A DNA stretch of 64,000 bases, taken from an uncultured Prevotellaceae bacterium (GTDB taxonomy: Bacteria; Bacteroidota; Bacteroidia; Bacteroidales; Bacteroidaceae). A program made the position numbers and the translations under genes. The stretch covers positions 17,835 through 81,834 of the forward strand of contig CACYRS010000032.1 in NCBI GenBank assembly GCA_902776935.1, read 5' to 3'. Below the pieces are notes generated by a model. It was not told the origin of the DNA. It did not search any database and was given only the letters and a program-made list of their open reading frames with translations. The number at the start of each line of letters is the position of its first letter. Within the stretch, counting starts at the first letter, position 1. This document shows, in pieces, positions 48,858-58,273 of the stretch.

Positions 48858-49889
48858 ATGAGACGATTCCTGATAAGTTTATCATTTATCATTTATCATT
48901 TATCATTTAGCTATGCCCAGTTCGTCACTGGCATCGAGCACCAATACAAGGGTCATCAAGACTCCCGTTGCATAGACATCATGGGTGTACCCCTCGAAGG
49001 TCCCGACTCCGTTTTCGTCCCTGCTATCGAGAGCATTGGTTTCGAGAGAGTGATATCCGAAGACGATGAGCCAAACACATATTATTTCCATGGCGACTAC
49101 TACGGTATCAAATCCAACCTCGTGATAGAGACTGACGATAAGACCAAGCTCCTATCCACAGCCCTCGTCACCAGTGGTCCCTATCGAACCTACGCACTCT
49201 ACGATCGCAACAACCGTTATTTCCTTCTCAAGCTCCAGCGTCAGTATGGCAACTTCGAGGCCAAGGGCGACGGTTCGCTGCATACGATGACCAACTTAGG
49301 CTACATCAAGATTTCCAATACCCTCCATGATGACAAGTCTCGCACCATCAAGGTGTTCTATCTCAACACCACACCTTATTATAAAGATGCCATTAATATG
49401 GGGTTGAAGGGATTTGTCCAGGAGGTTATCACAGAGAATCCTGTGGCAGAAAACGGCATCGAGCACTTCGACCCTCAGGGCAAATCTACAGGCACCGACC
49501 TCATTGACCGTGTGTACAGTCCCACAGGCTATCTCCTCTCTGCCGCCATGCTTGAGCCTACCGGTGCCAAGAGTCTTATCAATTTCGAATACGACGACAG
49601 CAACCGTCTTATCAAACGCACCCTTATCAACACCAAGGAGAACATCCGTAGTGTGAATGAATACCTATACAACGATGACGATGAGATAAAGCAGCAGACC
49701 CAGAAGGTGTTTGACTCGAAAAACGAGTGTATCATGTCAATCACTATGAAGAACAACTACACCTCTCACGACGATGAGGGCAACTGGATAAAAAATGATC
49801 TGAAGCTGATGTATTGGGAGAAAAACCGTCAGCCGCAGAACATCAACGTCACCCAGACCCGTACCATCAGTTACTGGGAAGAAGACTAA
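48858..49889 (+). CDS. Secreted protein with a heptamer-repeat signal peptide
   Basis: The ATG at 48858 is preferred over an in-frame TTG at 48846. The 343-residue product begins MRRFLISLSFIIYHLSFSYAQ. Its signal peptide is encoded by four exact copies of the 7-bp unit TTTATCA (48878-48908), so a change in copy number would shift the frame. The mature part is mostly beta with YD-like motifs (FEYDDSNRLIKRTL; EYLYNDDDEIKQ) but no firm family. It may be exported; its role is unknown. It starts 18 bp after ligA. Confidence 0.7.
   Translation: MRRFLISLSFIIYHLSFSYAQFVTGIEHQYKGHQDSRCIDIMGVPLEGPDSVFVPAIESIGFERVISEDDEPNTYYFHGDYYGIKSNLVIETDDKTKLLSTALVTSGPYRTYALYDRNNRYFLLKLQRQYGNFEAKGDGSLHTMTNLGYIKISNTLHDDKSRTIKVFYLNTTPYYKDAINMGLKGFVQEVITENPVAENGIEHFDPQGKSTGTDLIDRVYSPTGYLLSAAMLEPTGAKSLINFEYDDSNRLIKRTLINTKENIRSVNEYLYNDDDEIKQQTQKVFDSKNECIMSITMKNNYTSHDDEGNWIKNDLKLMYWEKNRQPQNINVTQTRTISYWEED
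48878..48908 (+). repeat. Tandem 7-bp repeat (TTTATCA x4) inside a signal-peptide coding region
   Basis: Four exact copies plus a partial fifth. Because 7 is not a multiple of 3, copy-number change would switch the downstream frame. All three frames of the repeat encode the same hydrophobic heptad (FIIYHLS). Confidence 0.9.
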
Positions 49890-49895
49890 AAAAAA

Positions 49896-49930
49896 TAATC
49901 CCCGCTCAGTCAGGGCGGGGATTAATTATC
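49896..49930 (-). terminator. Terminator of pgm
   Basis: Stem TAATCCCCGC / GCGGGGATTA with a 9-base loop. On the minus strand it is followed by a run of T, so it fits the leftward pgm; the plus-strand tail is weaker. Confidence 0.85.
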
Positions 49931-49946
49931 ATTTATTCTTTATCAT

Positions 49947-51692
49947 TTAAAGATTCAGGCTCTTCTTGATTGCCTCGATCTTTGTCTCAGCCTCCTTGAT
50001 GCAGCGCTCGTAGTCGGCAGCGCCCTTGAAGCTTGGGTTCTTAACCTCGGTATAGAACTTGATCTTAGGCTCAGTACCAGAAGGACGAACGCTGACCTTT
50101 GTACCATCATCGCAGAACCACTGCAGCACGTTAGAAGTGTCGGGCATGTCGATCTTCTCAACGCTGCCGTCAGCCTTCTTAGCCTCGAGGCTCTTGAAGT
50201 CCTTAGCCAGAACAATCTTCGAACCACCCAGATCCTTTGGAGGATTAGCGCGGAAGTCGGTCATCATCTGCTTGATCTCGTCGGCACCAGTCTTTCCAGG
50301 ACGAACCACATTGATGGTCACCTCCTTAGAGAATCCGTACTCTGCGTAGATATCCATCAGCAGGTCGTACAGGGTCTTGCCGTTGTCGCGAGCCCATGCT
50401 GCAATCTCACAGATCAGACAGATAGATGCTGGGGAGTCCTTATCACGAACCTTGTCGAATGGCAGGAATCCGAATGACTCTTCACCACCGCCGATATACT
50501 TCTTCTTGCCCTCATTCACACGGATCTCGTTGGCAATCCACTTGAAGCCTGTGTAGCAGTCCATATACTCTACATTGTTCTTCTTCGCAATCTCAGCGAT
50601 AACCTCTGTGGTAACGATGGTCTTTACCAGGAACTCGTTGCCCTTCAGCTGACCGAGCTTCTTCTTGTTGGCGATGATGTACCAAGAGAACATCATACAT
50701 GTTTGGTTACCATTCAGTATCTCCCACTCGCCCTTGGCATTGCGACATACGATAGCCAGGCGGTCAGCATCAGGGTCAGAAGCGATCACGAGGTCGGCAT
50801 TCAGACGTGTACCGAGCTTCATACCCAGTGTCATAGCCTCTGCGTTCTCTGGGTTTGGAGATACTACTGTTGGGAAGTTACCATCGATAACCATCTGCTC
50901 AGGAACCACGTGGATATTCTGGAAGCCCCATGAGCGCAGAGCCTCAGGAATGATCACGCGGCCTGTTCCGTGCATTGGAGAATAAACGATGTTCAGATCC
51001 TTCTGGCGCAGGATAACATCCTGATCCACCATAGCCTCCTTGACAGCCTGCAGGTAGTCCCAGTCCATCTCACCACCGATGATGTCGATCAGTTCCTTGT
51101 TGCCTTCGAACTTCACATCCTCGATCTTCACCTTGTTCACCTCGTCGATGATACCCTTGTCGTGCGGAGCCAGCACCTGAGCGCCATCGTCCCAGTAAGC
51201 CTTGTATCCGTTGTACTCACGCGGGTTGTGAGAAGCAGTAACATTCACACCAGCCTGACAGCCGAGCTGACGGATAGCGAATGATATCTCTGGTGTTGGG
51301 CGGAGGCTCTCGAAGAGATAAACCTTGATGCCGTTGGCAGAGAAGATATCGGCAACAGTCTCAGCAAACATACGTCCGTTGTTGCGGCAGTCGTGACCAA
51401 CAACCACTGAATTCTGCTTGCCAGGGAATGCCTTCAGGATATAGTTGGCAAAGCCCTGTGTCGCCATACCTACGATATACTTGTTCATACGGTTGGTACC
51501 TGCTCCCATGATACCACGCAAGCCACCAGTACCAAACTCGAGGTTCTGATAGAAAGCATCGATAAGTGCTGTCTTGTCAGCATCGTCGAGCATTGCCTGA
51601 ACCTCTTTTCTTGTCTCTTCATCGAAAGCAGGGCTGAGCCACTCTTTCGCCTTTGCCTCACACTGGGCAATGAGTTGTGCATTATCTGCCAT
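49947..51692 (-). CDS. Phosphoglucomutase/phosphomannomutase-family enzyme
   Basis: The 581-residue protein has the phosphoserine loop VNVTASHNPREYNGYK, the metal-binding loop IASDPDADRLAI and a C-terminal phosphate-binding VRPSGTEPKIKFY. Length and the N-terminal LIDAFYQNLEFGTGGLRGIMGAGTNRMN match the PgcA/ManB-like type. It interconverts glucose 1- and 6-phosphate, which links the glycogen genes nearby to glycolysis, though the exact hexose or pentose is not certain. Confidence 0.93.
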   Translation of the reverse strand: MADNAQLIAQCEAKAKEWLSPAFDEETRKEVQAMLDDADKTALIDAFYQNLEFGTGGLRGIMGAGTNRMNKYIVGMATQGFANYILKAFPGKQNSVVVGHDCRNNGRMFAETVADIFSANGIKVYLFESLRPTPEISFAIRQLGCQAGVNVTASHNPREYNGYKAYWDDGAQVLAPHDKGIIDEVNKVKIEDVKFEGNKELIDIIGGEMDWDYLQAVKEAMVDQDVILRQKDLNIVYSPMHGTGRVIIPEALRSWGFQNIHVVPEQMVIDGNFPTVVSPNPENAEAMTLGMKLGTRLNADLVIASDPDADRLAIVCRNAKGEWEILNGNQTCMMFSWYIIANKKKLGQLKGNEFLVKTIVTTEVIAEIAKKNNVEYMDCYTGFKWIANEIRVNEGKKKYIGGGEESFGFLPFDKVRDKDSPASICLICEIAAWARDNGKTLYDLLMDIYAEYGFSKEVTINVVRPGKTGADEIKQMMTDFRANPPKDLGGSKIVLAKDFKSLEAKKADGSVEKIDMPDTSNVLQWFCDDGTKVSVRPSGTEPKIKFYTEVKNPSFKGAADYERCIKEAETKIEAIKKSLNL

Positions 51693-51734
51693 AATTATAC
51701 TTTATGTTTTAGATTGTGAATAAATTCTATTCCA

Positions 51735-51742
51735 CAAAAGTA
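51735..51742 (-). promoter_or_regulatory. Probable -7 box of pgm
   Basis: TACTTTTG on the minus strand, 42 bp upstream of the start. Confidence 0.5.
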
Positions 51743-51791
51743 CAAAAAAAGAGCGAAAGATAATAATAGGGAAGGTAAAAGTTATAATAAA

Positions 51792-52982
51792 TTAACTTTT
51801 TAGCAGACGGTCAATCTCATCAAACTGCTTTCCCATGTTCAGATTAAAATAAATCCTGTATAATGCCGGAGCCCATTTCTGCTTCTCTTCAGGAGCCAGT
51901 TGGCGGTATTTTTCCATATACGGCATCGCCTTCTGATACATCTTACGTATCTGTTTCTTATGTCGCTGCGAGTCCATCCTCAGGGCTATGTTGAGATATG
52001 CCGTTCCTGCATTGAACCAGGCTTCTGCCATGGAGTCGTTCAAGGCAATAATTTTCTCAGAATATTTCAAACTCTCAGCATATTTCTCCTGTTGGATAAG
52101 CACGTTCGACTTGGCATACAGAAACAGCACGTTGAGCGAGTCTGCCTCAAGGGCATATTCCACAGTCTCCAAGGCCTTGTCCGTCTGTCGCTTCCGGGTA
52201 TAGCTATCCATCAGTCGCGGGAAGAAATACACTGATTTGGGAAACTCCATGAATCCCTGTGTCAGCGTGGCCACATACATAGAGTCGTCTTTCAGGTCTC
52301 TCCATGACTCTGCCACATACTGCATCGTACGTTCACGTCGTGAGGAGTCTCTCAGAGCCAGATTGCGATAGCGCAGTGTCAGCACGGGCGACTTCTGCCG
52401 GAATCCTGAATACGTGGCCCAATACGCAGCCTCTGCCATACGGGGATTGTTCTCCACCGACAGGTCATATCCTGTAAACAAAGGCTGACGCTGACAGTCG
52501 ATATATGTCTCGAAATAGTCGTATGCCTTCTTAAAATCATTCTTCCTCACCTGATAGGCACCTCCGAAGAACAGGTTTGGCATATAGCCTATCATATCCC
52601 TTGCCACAGTCTTACGCAGCTCGATGTCCACCCTGCCCTTTTTGTCGGGACGGGCATCTACAGAGTCGAGGGTAAAGGCGATAGAGAAGAGTTGTCTTAC
52701 GAGCGAGAAGAACTTTGCCGTGTCCTGCTTCTGTTTCATATAGAATCGCTCGTTGGCCTGGTCGTACTGTTTCTGCACGCTCTGCCACCAGTAGTCGTAG
52801 ATACGTTTGTTGCTGTGGTTTGCCGAGTCCTTCAGCAGGTCGGTCATCAGCTTCTCTGCCTTATCGAAGTTCTTTCCGCTCTTGAGATAGATACGTGCTT
52901 CCTGTAGCTGTCGGCGTTGTGCCGATGCCACTAAGGAAATAATAAGGCAACAAAGGAGAACTAAATACCTACAGGATCTCAT
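51792..52982 (-). CDS. Exported TPR-like protein
   Basis: The ATG at 52982 is preferred over an upstream TTG. The 396-residue product has a signal peptide (MRSCRYLVLLCCLIISLVASAQ) and is almost entirely helical. Degenerate TPR units are clearest at about 270-370 (DKALETVEYALEADSLNVLFLYAKS; AESLKYSEKIIALNDSMAEAWFNAG). Function unknown; a surface or periplasmic scaffold is likely. It begins 3 bp after the stop of the gene upstream. Confidence 0.8.
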   Translation of the reverse strand: MRSCRYLVLLCCLIISLVASAQRRQLQEARIYLKSGKNFDKAEKLMTDLLKDSANHSNKRIYDYWWQSVQKQYDQANERFYMKQKQDTAKFFSLVRQLFSIAFTLDSVDARPDKKGRVDIELRKTVARDMIGYMPNLFFGGAYQVRKNDFKKAYDYFETYIDCQRQPLFTGYDLSVENNPRMAEAAYWATYSGFRQKSPVLTLRYRNLALRDSSRRERTMQYVAESWRDLKDDSMYVATLTQGFMEFPKSVYFFPRLMDSYTRKRQTDKALETVEYALEADSLNVLFLYAKSNVLIQQEKYAESLKYSEKIIALNDSMAEAWFNAGTAYLNIALRMDSQRHKKQIRKMYQKAMPYMEKYRQLAPEEKQKWAPALYRIYFNLNMGKQFDEIDRLLKS

Positions 52983-52985
52983 CAA

Positions 52986-53360
52986 TTACTCAACCAACAT
53001 TAAATTATATCTCTCGCTGGTGTTGTATTCACGATCCTTGTCTTTGCCGAAATACTCGAGCAGATATTCCTTGTCGTTTTTTCTTGTTACACGGATAAGA
53101 ACCTCACGATAAGTGATTTGTCCGTTTTGCAGGAAACTCTCGTATGCATTGAATGTTTTGGAGTCGTCGTTCTCTTTTGTCTTCACCAGCTTGAAGGAAG
53201 AGACATTACGCTGGCTCTGAGCAATGTTTACATACAGGCTGTCGCTCTTGAAGATAAACATCAGCTCACCACTCTTCGACTTGTACTTGCCGTCCAACTC
53301 TATTGCATGCATTTCGAACGAGCAACACATCATCAAAAAAAGAAAAATCAACTTTCTCAT
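52986..53360 (-). CDS. Small exported protein of unknown function
   Basis: The start at 53360 is chosen because the -7 box at 53387-53394 lies inside the longer open frame. The 124-residue product has a signal peptide (MRKLIFLFLMMCCSFEMHA) and a compact beta-rich mature part. No family is recognised. It and the TPR-like gene share one transcription unit. Confidence 0.7.
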   Translation of the reverse strand: MRKLIFLFLMMCCSFEMHAIELDGKYKSKSGELMFIFKSDSLYVNIAQSQRNVSSFKLVKTKENDDSKTFNAYESFLQNGQITYREVLIRVTRKNDKEYLLEYFGKDKDREYNTSERYNLMLVE

Positions 53361-53386
53361 AATCGTCATTATTAGTAATTCGGGCG

Positions 53387-53394
53387 CAAAGTTA
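53387..53394 (-). promoter_or_regulatory. Probable -7 box of the small exported protein gene
   Basis: TAACTTTG on the minus strand, 27 bp before the chosen start. Confidence 0.55.
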
Positions 53395-53466
53395 CTAAAA
53401 AAATCCTGCATCCACAAAAGAAACTGGTTTTTTAATGATATTTTGCCATCATTAATTCCCGATTTA

Positions 53467-53498
53467 TTTGGATTTATCAGAAATAATCCCTAATTTTG
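53467..53498 (+). promoter_or_regulatory. Promoter of the paralogous-domain protein gene
   Basis: TTTG at 53467-53470 and TAATTTTG at 53491-53498, 20 bp apart. Confidence 0.75.
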
Positions 53499-53525
53499 CA
53501 AGCGATTTTACAAAACAATAAAAAA

Positions 53526-54182
53526 ATGAAGAAGATTTTTCTTATGGCCCTGTCTCTTTTGTTTGTTGGGACAATAAATGCCAAGGTAGCTGATAAAGAA
53601 GCAAAAGATGGAGTCGAGGCTGTCGACTTGGGTCTTAGTGTGAAATGGGCAAACATGAATGTTGGTGCAACAAAGGATTCCGGCTTTGGCACCTACTTCG
53701 CATGGGGTGAGATAAAACCAAAGAATTATTACTCATGGAATACATATTTATGGAGTCAGGGAGATTCTAATTTCCTGATCAGGTATACAGCATCCGACAA
53801 GAAGACTCAGCTGATGCCCAACGACGATGCAGCCCGTGCCAATCTTGGTGGCGAATGGCGCATGCCTACCGCTGATGAGTGCGAGGAGCTGATCGACCCA
53901 GACAACTGCGATTGGGAGTGGACCACGAAGGATGGTGTCAACGGGTATAAAGTAACAGGAAAGAAGACAGGTAATTCCATCTTCCTTCCCATTACAGGAT
54001 TCCGTTTCTATGGCGACGTTCAGTTCCGTGCCCTCAGAGGTGTCTACTGGACATCTACCGTCTACACCGGCAATCTCAACAAAGCCTGGTGTCTGGAATT
54101 CGATTTCGAGAATATTGACATTGACTTCGGAAAACTCTCAAGCAACCGTTTCAGCGGCCGCTGCATCCGTGCTGTCAAGTAG
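53526..54182 (+). CDS. Exported protein with a Fibrobacter-type major paralogous domain
   Basis: The ATG at 53526 opens a signal peptide (MKKIFLMALSLLFVGTINA). The 218-residue protein follows the pattern VDLGLSVKWANMNVGA...YFAWGEIKPK...WRMPTADECEELI...FLPITGFRFYG...YWTSTVY...GRCIRAVK. It is a member of the FISUMP-like (DUF1566-related) family that is frequent in Bacteroidales surface proteins. The function is unknown, presumably ligand or glycan binding. It ends one base before the DUF2931 gene. Confidence 0.8.
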   Translation: MKKIFLMALSLLFVGTINAKVADKEAKDGVEAVDLGLSVKWANMNVGATKDSGFGTYFAWGEIKPKNYYSWNTYLWSQGDSNFLIRYTASDKKTQLMPNDDAARANLGGEWRMPTADECEELIDPDNCDWEWTTKDGVNGYKVTGKKTGNSIFLPITGFRFYGDVQFRALRGVYWTSTVYTGNLNKAWCLEFDFENIDIDFGKLSSNRFSGRCIRAVK

Positions 54183-54183
54183 T

Positions 54184-55290
54184 ATGCACCTGATTGGAAA
54201 GATAGCATCCTTTGTCACATTGTTTATCATGGCGGCTGGGATGGTGGTAGCATTCACTACATGCAAGACTACGACAAATAACAGTATGGAATATCGTTAT
54301 CACCTTTCAGGCAATGCGCCAGTATTATACCCTACTGAGACATGGTATAGTGCCTTGTTCTATGAGCAGGATGAATCATTGCCTCTTCCCAAACGCTACC
54401 CCTATCGTGGAGAATGGGGAGAAATCCTTTCTACCGAGATTCTCTCCCGTGAGGATTATCCTATGCCCATTAAGCTCGACATAGCCTGGCTCTCTATCGT
54501 CGAACAACAGTTTTATCAATTGGAAACAGACCTTCCCACAGATCAGTTCCAATCTATTTGGAATCAAGCCTCACCAGAGACATTCAGCCATATCGTTTTA
54601 GGGATGGCTCCTTATGGAGGTGTTGCCCTTTGGTGTGTGGGTAACGATAAATCCGTGTTAGTAAAATGGATGCATGCCAGGACACATGAGGTCAATTTCA
54701 GAGATTTCAAGACGGGCGACCAATATACTAATCTTGAAGACTATTGCGCCCGTTATCTTGAGGGGAATCCCCTGGCAAAGGAACATCTCGAAAAAGAAGG
54801 GTTGCCTCAACGTGACCTATACGACAACTATATGAAGCAGTTCACATATCGATACCAGATAGAGTTTGGCCAATGGGATGAAGACAAGAAGGCAGAATTT
54901 GATTATATAGAAGAATGTCTTTTCGATGGTACCCACGACAAACTCCATGATGGCAGTCTTATGAACTATCATCAGGCCGGAAAGCCTAAGAAGTTAGCTG
55001 TGAATTGGCATATAGGAGAATCCGAATACACAGCCTATCTCTGGTTTGAAGATGAGGAAATACTTACTGCCTTTAATCGATTCTACGGGGCAAATCCTGA
55101 GGAAAAGTCAGATCTGACAATTAAGATTGACTCGGATAAGAATAAATACGAGTTGTCTTTGTCGCATCATGGGCAGAATGATCCACAGGTTATAAGCGAA
55201 TCGGCCTACCAGATTATTGTATTCAAAGATGGTTTAGAATGTTACCGCAGCGACAACTATAATCAGGAACGTGGCGCATGGGTATGGTAG
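54184..55290 (+). CDS. DUF2931-family lipoprotein
   Basis: The ATG at 54184 begins one base after the previous stop; a longer frame from 54010 overlaps the upstream gene and is rejected. The 368-residue protein has a lipoprotein signal (FIMAAGMVVAFTTC, Cys27 region) and an N-terminal half like DUF2931 (YPTETWYSALFYEQDESL...PYRGEWGE...LDIAWLSIVEQQFYQLE). The function of this family is unknown. The unusually acidic, aromatic-rich C-terminal part (about 230-368) has no recognised domain. Confidence 0.8.
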   Translation: MHLIGKIASFVTLFIMAAGMVVAFTTCKTTTNNSMEYRYHLSGNAPVLYPTETWYSALFYEQDESLPLPKRYPYRGEWGEILSTEILSREDYPMPIKLDIAWLSIVEQQFYQLETDLPTDQFQSIWNQASPETFSHIVLGMAPYGGVALWCVGNDKSVLVKWMHARTHEVNFRDFKTGDQYTNLEDYCARYLEGNPLAKEHLEKEGLPQRDLYDNYMKQFTYRYQIEFGQWDEDKKAEFDYIEECLFDGTHDKLHDGSLMNYHQAGKPKKLAVNWHIGESEYTAYLWFEDEEILTAFNRFYGANPEEKSDLTIKIDSDKNKYELSLSHHGQNDPQVISESAYQIIVFKDGLECYRSDNYNQERGAWVW

Positions 55291-55313
55291 CATCGCGCCC
55301 TAAACATATCTCA

Positions 55314-58055
55314 TTATTTATAAATTATCTTCTTTCCATTCTTAATATATACGCCCTTTACAGGATTCTCCACTCTTTGGCCTTGCAGGTTATAGTAAAC
55401 ACCTGACTGCGAATCTGGATTAATCTTTAGAGTGCTGATGCCTGCTGCAACCTTCTCTGGGTCCATACTGTCATAGAGACGGGTGATGGCACAGATAGCG
55501 GCTTCCCATGTCCAAGCGTATCCTTCTGCATCGCTAACGTATTCGATGACCTCTTTATTGGAAAAAGGCGAAACATGCCAAGCGTTCCAAAGAAGGGCAT
55601 AAATGGATTCCTGCCATCCTTCTTGAGAACCTACTAATGCAGTTTGTGCGAATGGTAAAAGCTGATCTGTCTCAGATCCCCAGGCACCATCCCAGAAATT
55701 GTCACCAGAAGAGCGATGGTATTGGGAATTCTCTTCAGTTGCATCTATGCATCTGGCTATATAATATGCCATCATGGCGGCTGTACCACGACTAATAGGG
55801 ACATCATAATCAGTTATGCGACTATTGAAATAGCCGATTGAATCAGGAGCATACCTTTCTACCAATGGTTTCAGTAATGCTTTGAATTCCTGTGATGTTA
55901 TTTGCTTAGTGAGTTCTTGGGTTTTGTGAATACCGCTTACATAACCTTTCTCAAAAGCACGTGAATATTCATCTCTTGTCTCTGAGATAGAGAGTCTTCT
56001 GATTCGGATATCATCGAGATAGAACTCGTTGTTGAGGTCACCTTTGTCAACTGATATCCACAGGCTGTTAAACGTATTTTCGCCCCAAACAATTTTGGTT
56101 AGTGGACAAGTCACCCTTTGCCACTCTCCTATGAACCTGCCTTCGTCCGTATTGTTGACATCGACCACCGTACCATTAATCAGGAACGACAGGTCGGGAT
56201 CGGAGTTCTTGATAAAAAACTCAAGATAACAGTCTTCGTATATTAAATTCTCAATATCTACATCGGATAAAAACGAAAAACGAATCGACTGGTCTTCATG
56301 CTGCTCTTTTTTCTTCGGATCCAAACCATCTCTGTTCCAGCGGATACACGTTCTGCCGAAATGAGTGTTCTCACGATGATGTAGGTTGATGCGCCACATA
56401 TTACCATGAGTACTGTCCCAATCTGATATTTCGACCCATGCATGCTCAGGCATCGTGTCAACAGGATTCACACCGTCGTCAAGCCCGTATCCATCTGTCA
56501 ATTCCGGTCCATCTACATAAATAGGAAATCCCTCATCAAATGACTGTATCTTGGTTTTTATATCATGTTCCAGAGATTCCATGATACCATTGCGGATTGC
56601 ATACAATTTATAACGCCCCACTTCTAAGCCGGGCCTTGAAATTTGGTCTATTTCGTAAGCTGTGTAATAGTCCGTACCATCAATATTCTCAATAGATGTC
56701 CTGCATTCACTTTTCTGTTTATTGTATGCCTGATGCTCAACGGGAATATATTTCTCAGTCTTATCAACATATTTGCCATTTTCCCATTCACACACTTGCA
56801 GGTAACCTCCAACGTAGAATCTTGAGTCCCCAAAAATGGCATCACCATTCTTTTCTACGATAATCTCTTTAACACCATCTCCATTGAAGTCATAAAAGCA
56901 GAAAGAAGTTGTTATGCCGTACCCTAAACGTGGAGATGGGAGAAGCGAATAATTCGTTCCTCCAAATTTCCCACTGCTACTACCCCAAAACACGATAGGA
57001 GGATTAGGATAACCATATGCTTTGTCCGAATGATCATGTCCACAAAAGATAATATCATTATATCCATCATTATTTAGATCTATAACTTCTGCATCCATTC
57101 CAAACACGAATCCTTCCGAAGGTAATGTGGCAAAATATCCACTAAAGTCTAATAATTCTGTTGCTTTTTTCGGTATTAGACGGCCATTTCCATCATTTTC
57201 AAGATATAATGAATTCAAACCTTTAATACTCCACATATCCCAAAACAAGGCATCTATGTCGCCGTCATTGTCAAAGTCACCTGTTGTTCCTCCGTGGAAA
57301 TATCCTCCTGAGAAATCCGTATATCTCAATTCTGAATAGACGCCATCAGGGCTACTCATCAATACGACTGGGTAATCACCTGTGCTTCCAAGTCTATCAT
57401 ATCCAGAGCTAAAAGAACAGAAATCCGGGTAGCCATCATTATTGAAATCTGCATATTTCATTTCAATGGAATATACTGTACTAGTAAGTCGATTGTCATT
57501 TTTGGGGTCTTCCTCGAAAGAACCATCAGGTTTGCCTAACCAGAATCGAACCTTCTCACGATGGTTATCAATACCCATACCACCTTTCTTAGCAAACTGT
57601 ACATAGTCGATATATCCATCACGATTATAATCTACAGGCAAATAGTTAGTACCTCGCCATAGAGTATTGTCCTGAGTCTCCCAAATCGTAGGCATTTCAT
57701 AATACATCGGCTTACCCATATCAGCCCATGATTTTTTGAGTTCAACAAGCGGATACTTCTTCACAGGGCGATGATAGGTAAACGTCGCTTGGATATTCTG
57801 AGCCTTATCTGCATCGACTGTCAGTTCCTCACTATTGCCAGTAGCATCTCCACTCCAGCCATCGAAGGTTACATTGCCAAGGAATTTGCTGGGAATGGCT
57901 TTTAGTTTCACCTGTTTTTTTCCATCGGCACTTGTAGTGAGATATTCATCCACCACTCCAGGACCATCAATAGTTACGTTCACTTTTGATGTCTGCGCCT
58001 GTATTCCCATTATATACAGCAGCATTACGATTAGTGTAATTGTTTTAGTTCTCAT
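55314..58055 (-). CDS. Large surface protein: FG-GAP repeats, jelly-roll, unknown ITSQEF domain, sorting tail
   Basis: The 913-residue protein has a signal peptide (about 1-20) and a bacterial InlB-repeat-like domain (21-95). Five FG-GAP-type calcium loops follow (DYNRDGYID 142, DFNNDGYPD 203, DFDNDGDID 260, DLNNDGYND 326, DFNGDGVKE 389). Then comes a jelly-roll-like region (about 545-690) and a domain of about 170 residues (697-865) shared with the neighbouring 812-residue protein. The C-terminus (YNLQGQRV...GVYIKNGKKIIYK) resembles Prevotella surface-sorting tails. It is probably exposed on the cell surface and binds ligand. No catalytic residues were identified. Confidence 0.8.
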   Translation of the reverse strand: MRTKTITLIVMLLYIMGIQAQTSKVNVTIDGPGVVDEYLTTSADGKKQVKLKAIPSKFLGNVTFDGWSGDATGNSEELTVDADKAQNIQATFTYHRPVKKYPLVELKKSWADMGKPMYYEMPTIWETQDNTLWRGTNYLPVDYNRDGYIDYVQFAKKGGMGIDNHREKVRFWLGKPDGSFEEDPKNDNRLTSTVYSIEMKYADFNNDGYPDFCSFSSGYDRLGSTGDYPVVLMSSPDGVYSELRYTDFSGGYFHGGTTGDFDNDGDIDALFWDMWSIKGLNSLYLENDGNGRLIPKKATELLDFSGYFATLPSEGFVFGMDAEVIDLNNDGYNDIIFCGHDHSDKAYGYPNPPIVFWGSSSGKFGGTNYSLLPSPRLGYGITTSFCFYDFNGDGVKEIIVEKNGDAIFGDSRFYVGGYLQVCEWENGKYVDKTEKYIPVEHQAYNKQKSECRTSIENIDGTDYYTAYEIDQISRPGLEVGRYKLYAIRNGIMESLEHDIKTKIQSFDEGFPIYVDGPELTDGYGLDDGVNPVDTMPEHAWVEISDWDSTHGNMWRINLHHRENTHFGRTCIRWNRDGLDPKKKEQHEDQSIRFSFLSDVDIENLIYEDCYLEFFIKNSDPDLSFLINGTVVDVNNTDEGRFIGEWQRVTCPLTKIVWGENTFNSLWISVDKGDLNNEFYLDDIRIRRLSISETRDEYSRAFEKGYVSGIHKTQELTKQITSQEFKALLKPLVERYAPDSIGYFNSRITDYDVPISRGTAAMMAYYIARCIDATEENSQYHRSSGDNFWDGAWGSETDQLLPFAQTALVGSQEGWQESIYALLWNAWHVSPFSNKEVIEYVSDAEGYAWTWEAAICAITRLYDSMDPEKVAAGISTLKINPDSQSGVYYNLQGQRVENPVKGVYIKNGKKIIYK

Positions 58056-58079
58056 ATTGATATAGTTTTAATTTCGGGA

Positions 58080-58110
58080 CAAAAATAATAAAAATATCTG
58101 GAACAACAAA
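58080..58110 (-). promoter_or_regulatory. Promoter of the 913-residue surface protein gene
   Basis: TTTG (58107-58110) and TATTTTTG (58080-58087) on the minus strand, 19 bp apart. The surrounding 55 bp closely match the promoter at 61206-61236. Confidence 0.75.
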
Positions 58111-58197
58111 GAAAAATAAAAAAAAGTGTTTTCTCCTGCACCATTATCACAAAATTAGGGGAGAGCGCCAATCATAGAAAGGCTACTATCTGCAAAA

Positions 58198-58255
58198 ATC
58201 ATTGGGACTGATTATTGATCGCTTTTGAAAAAGATCAATCACCAGTCCCAATGAT
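58198..58255 (-). terminator. Long hairpin terminator of the 812-residue protein gene
   Basis: A 13-bp outer stem (ATCATTGGGACTG / CAGTCCCAATGAT) plus an inner ATTGATC / GATCAAT pair, followed on the minus strand by five T. It separates the two accessory transcription units. Confidence 0.75.
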
Positions 58256-58273
58256 ATTACCACTTAATATTCC

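Noticed and set aside
54010-54183. Upstream extension of the DUF2931 gene
   Set aside because: It overlaps the preceding gene out of frame; the lipoprotein signal begins at 54184.
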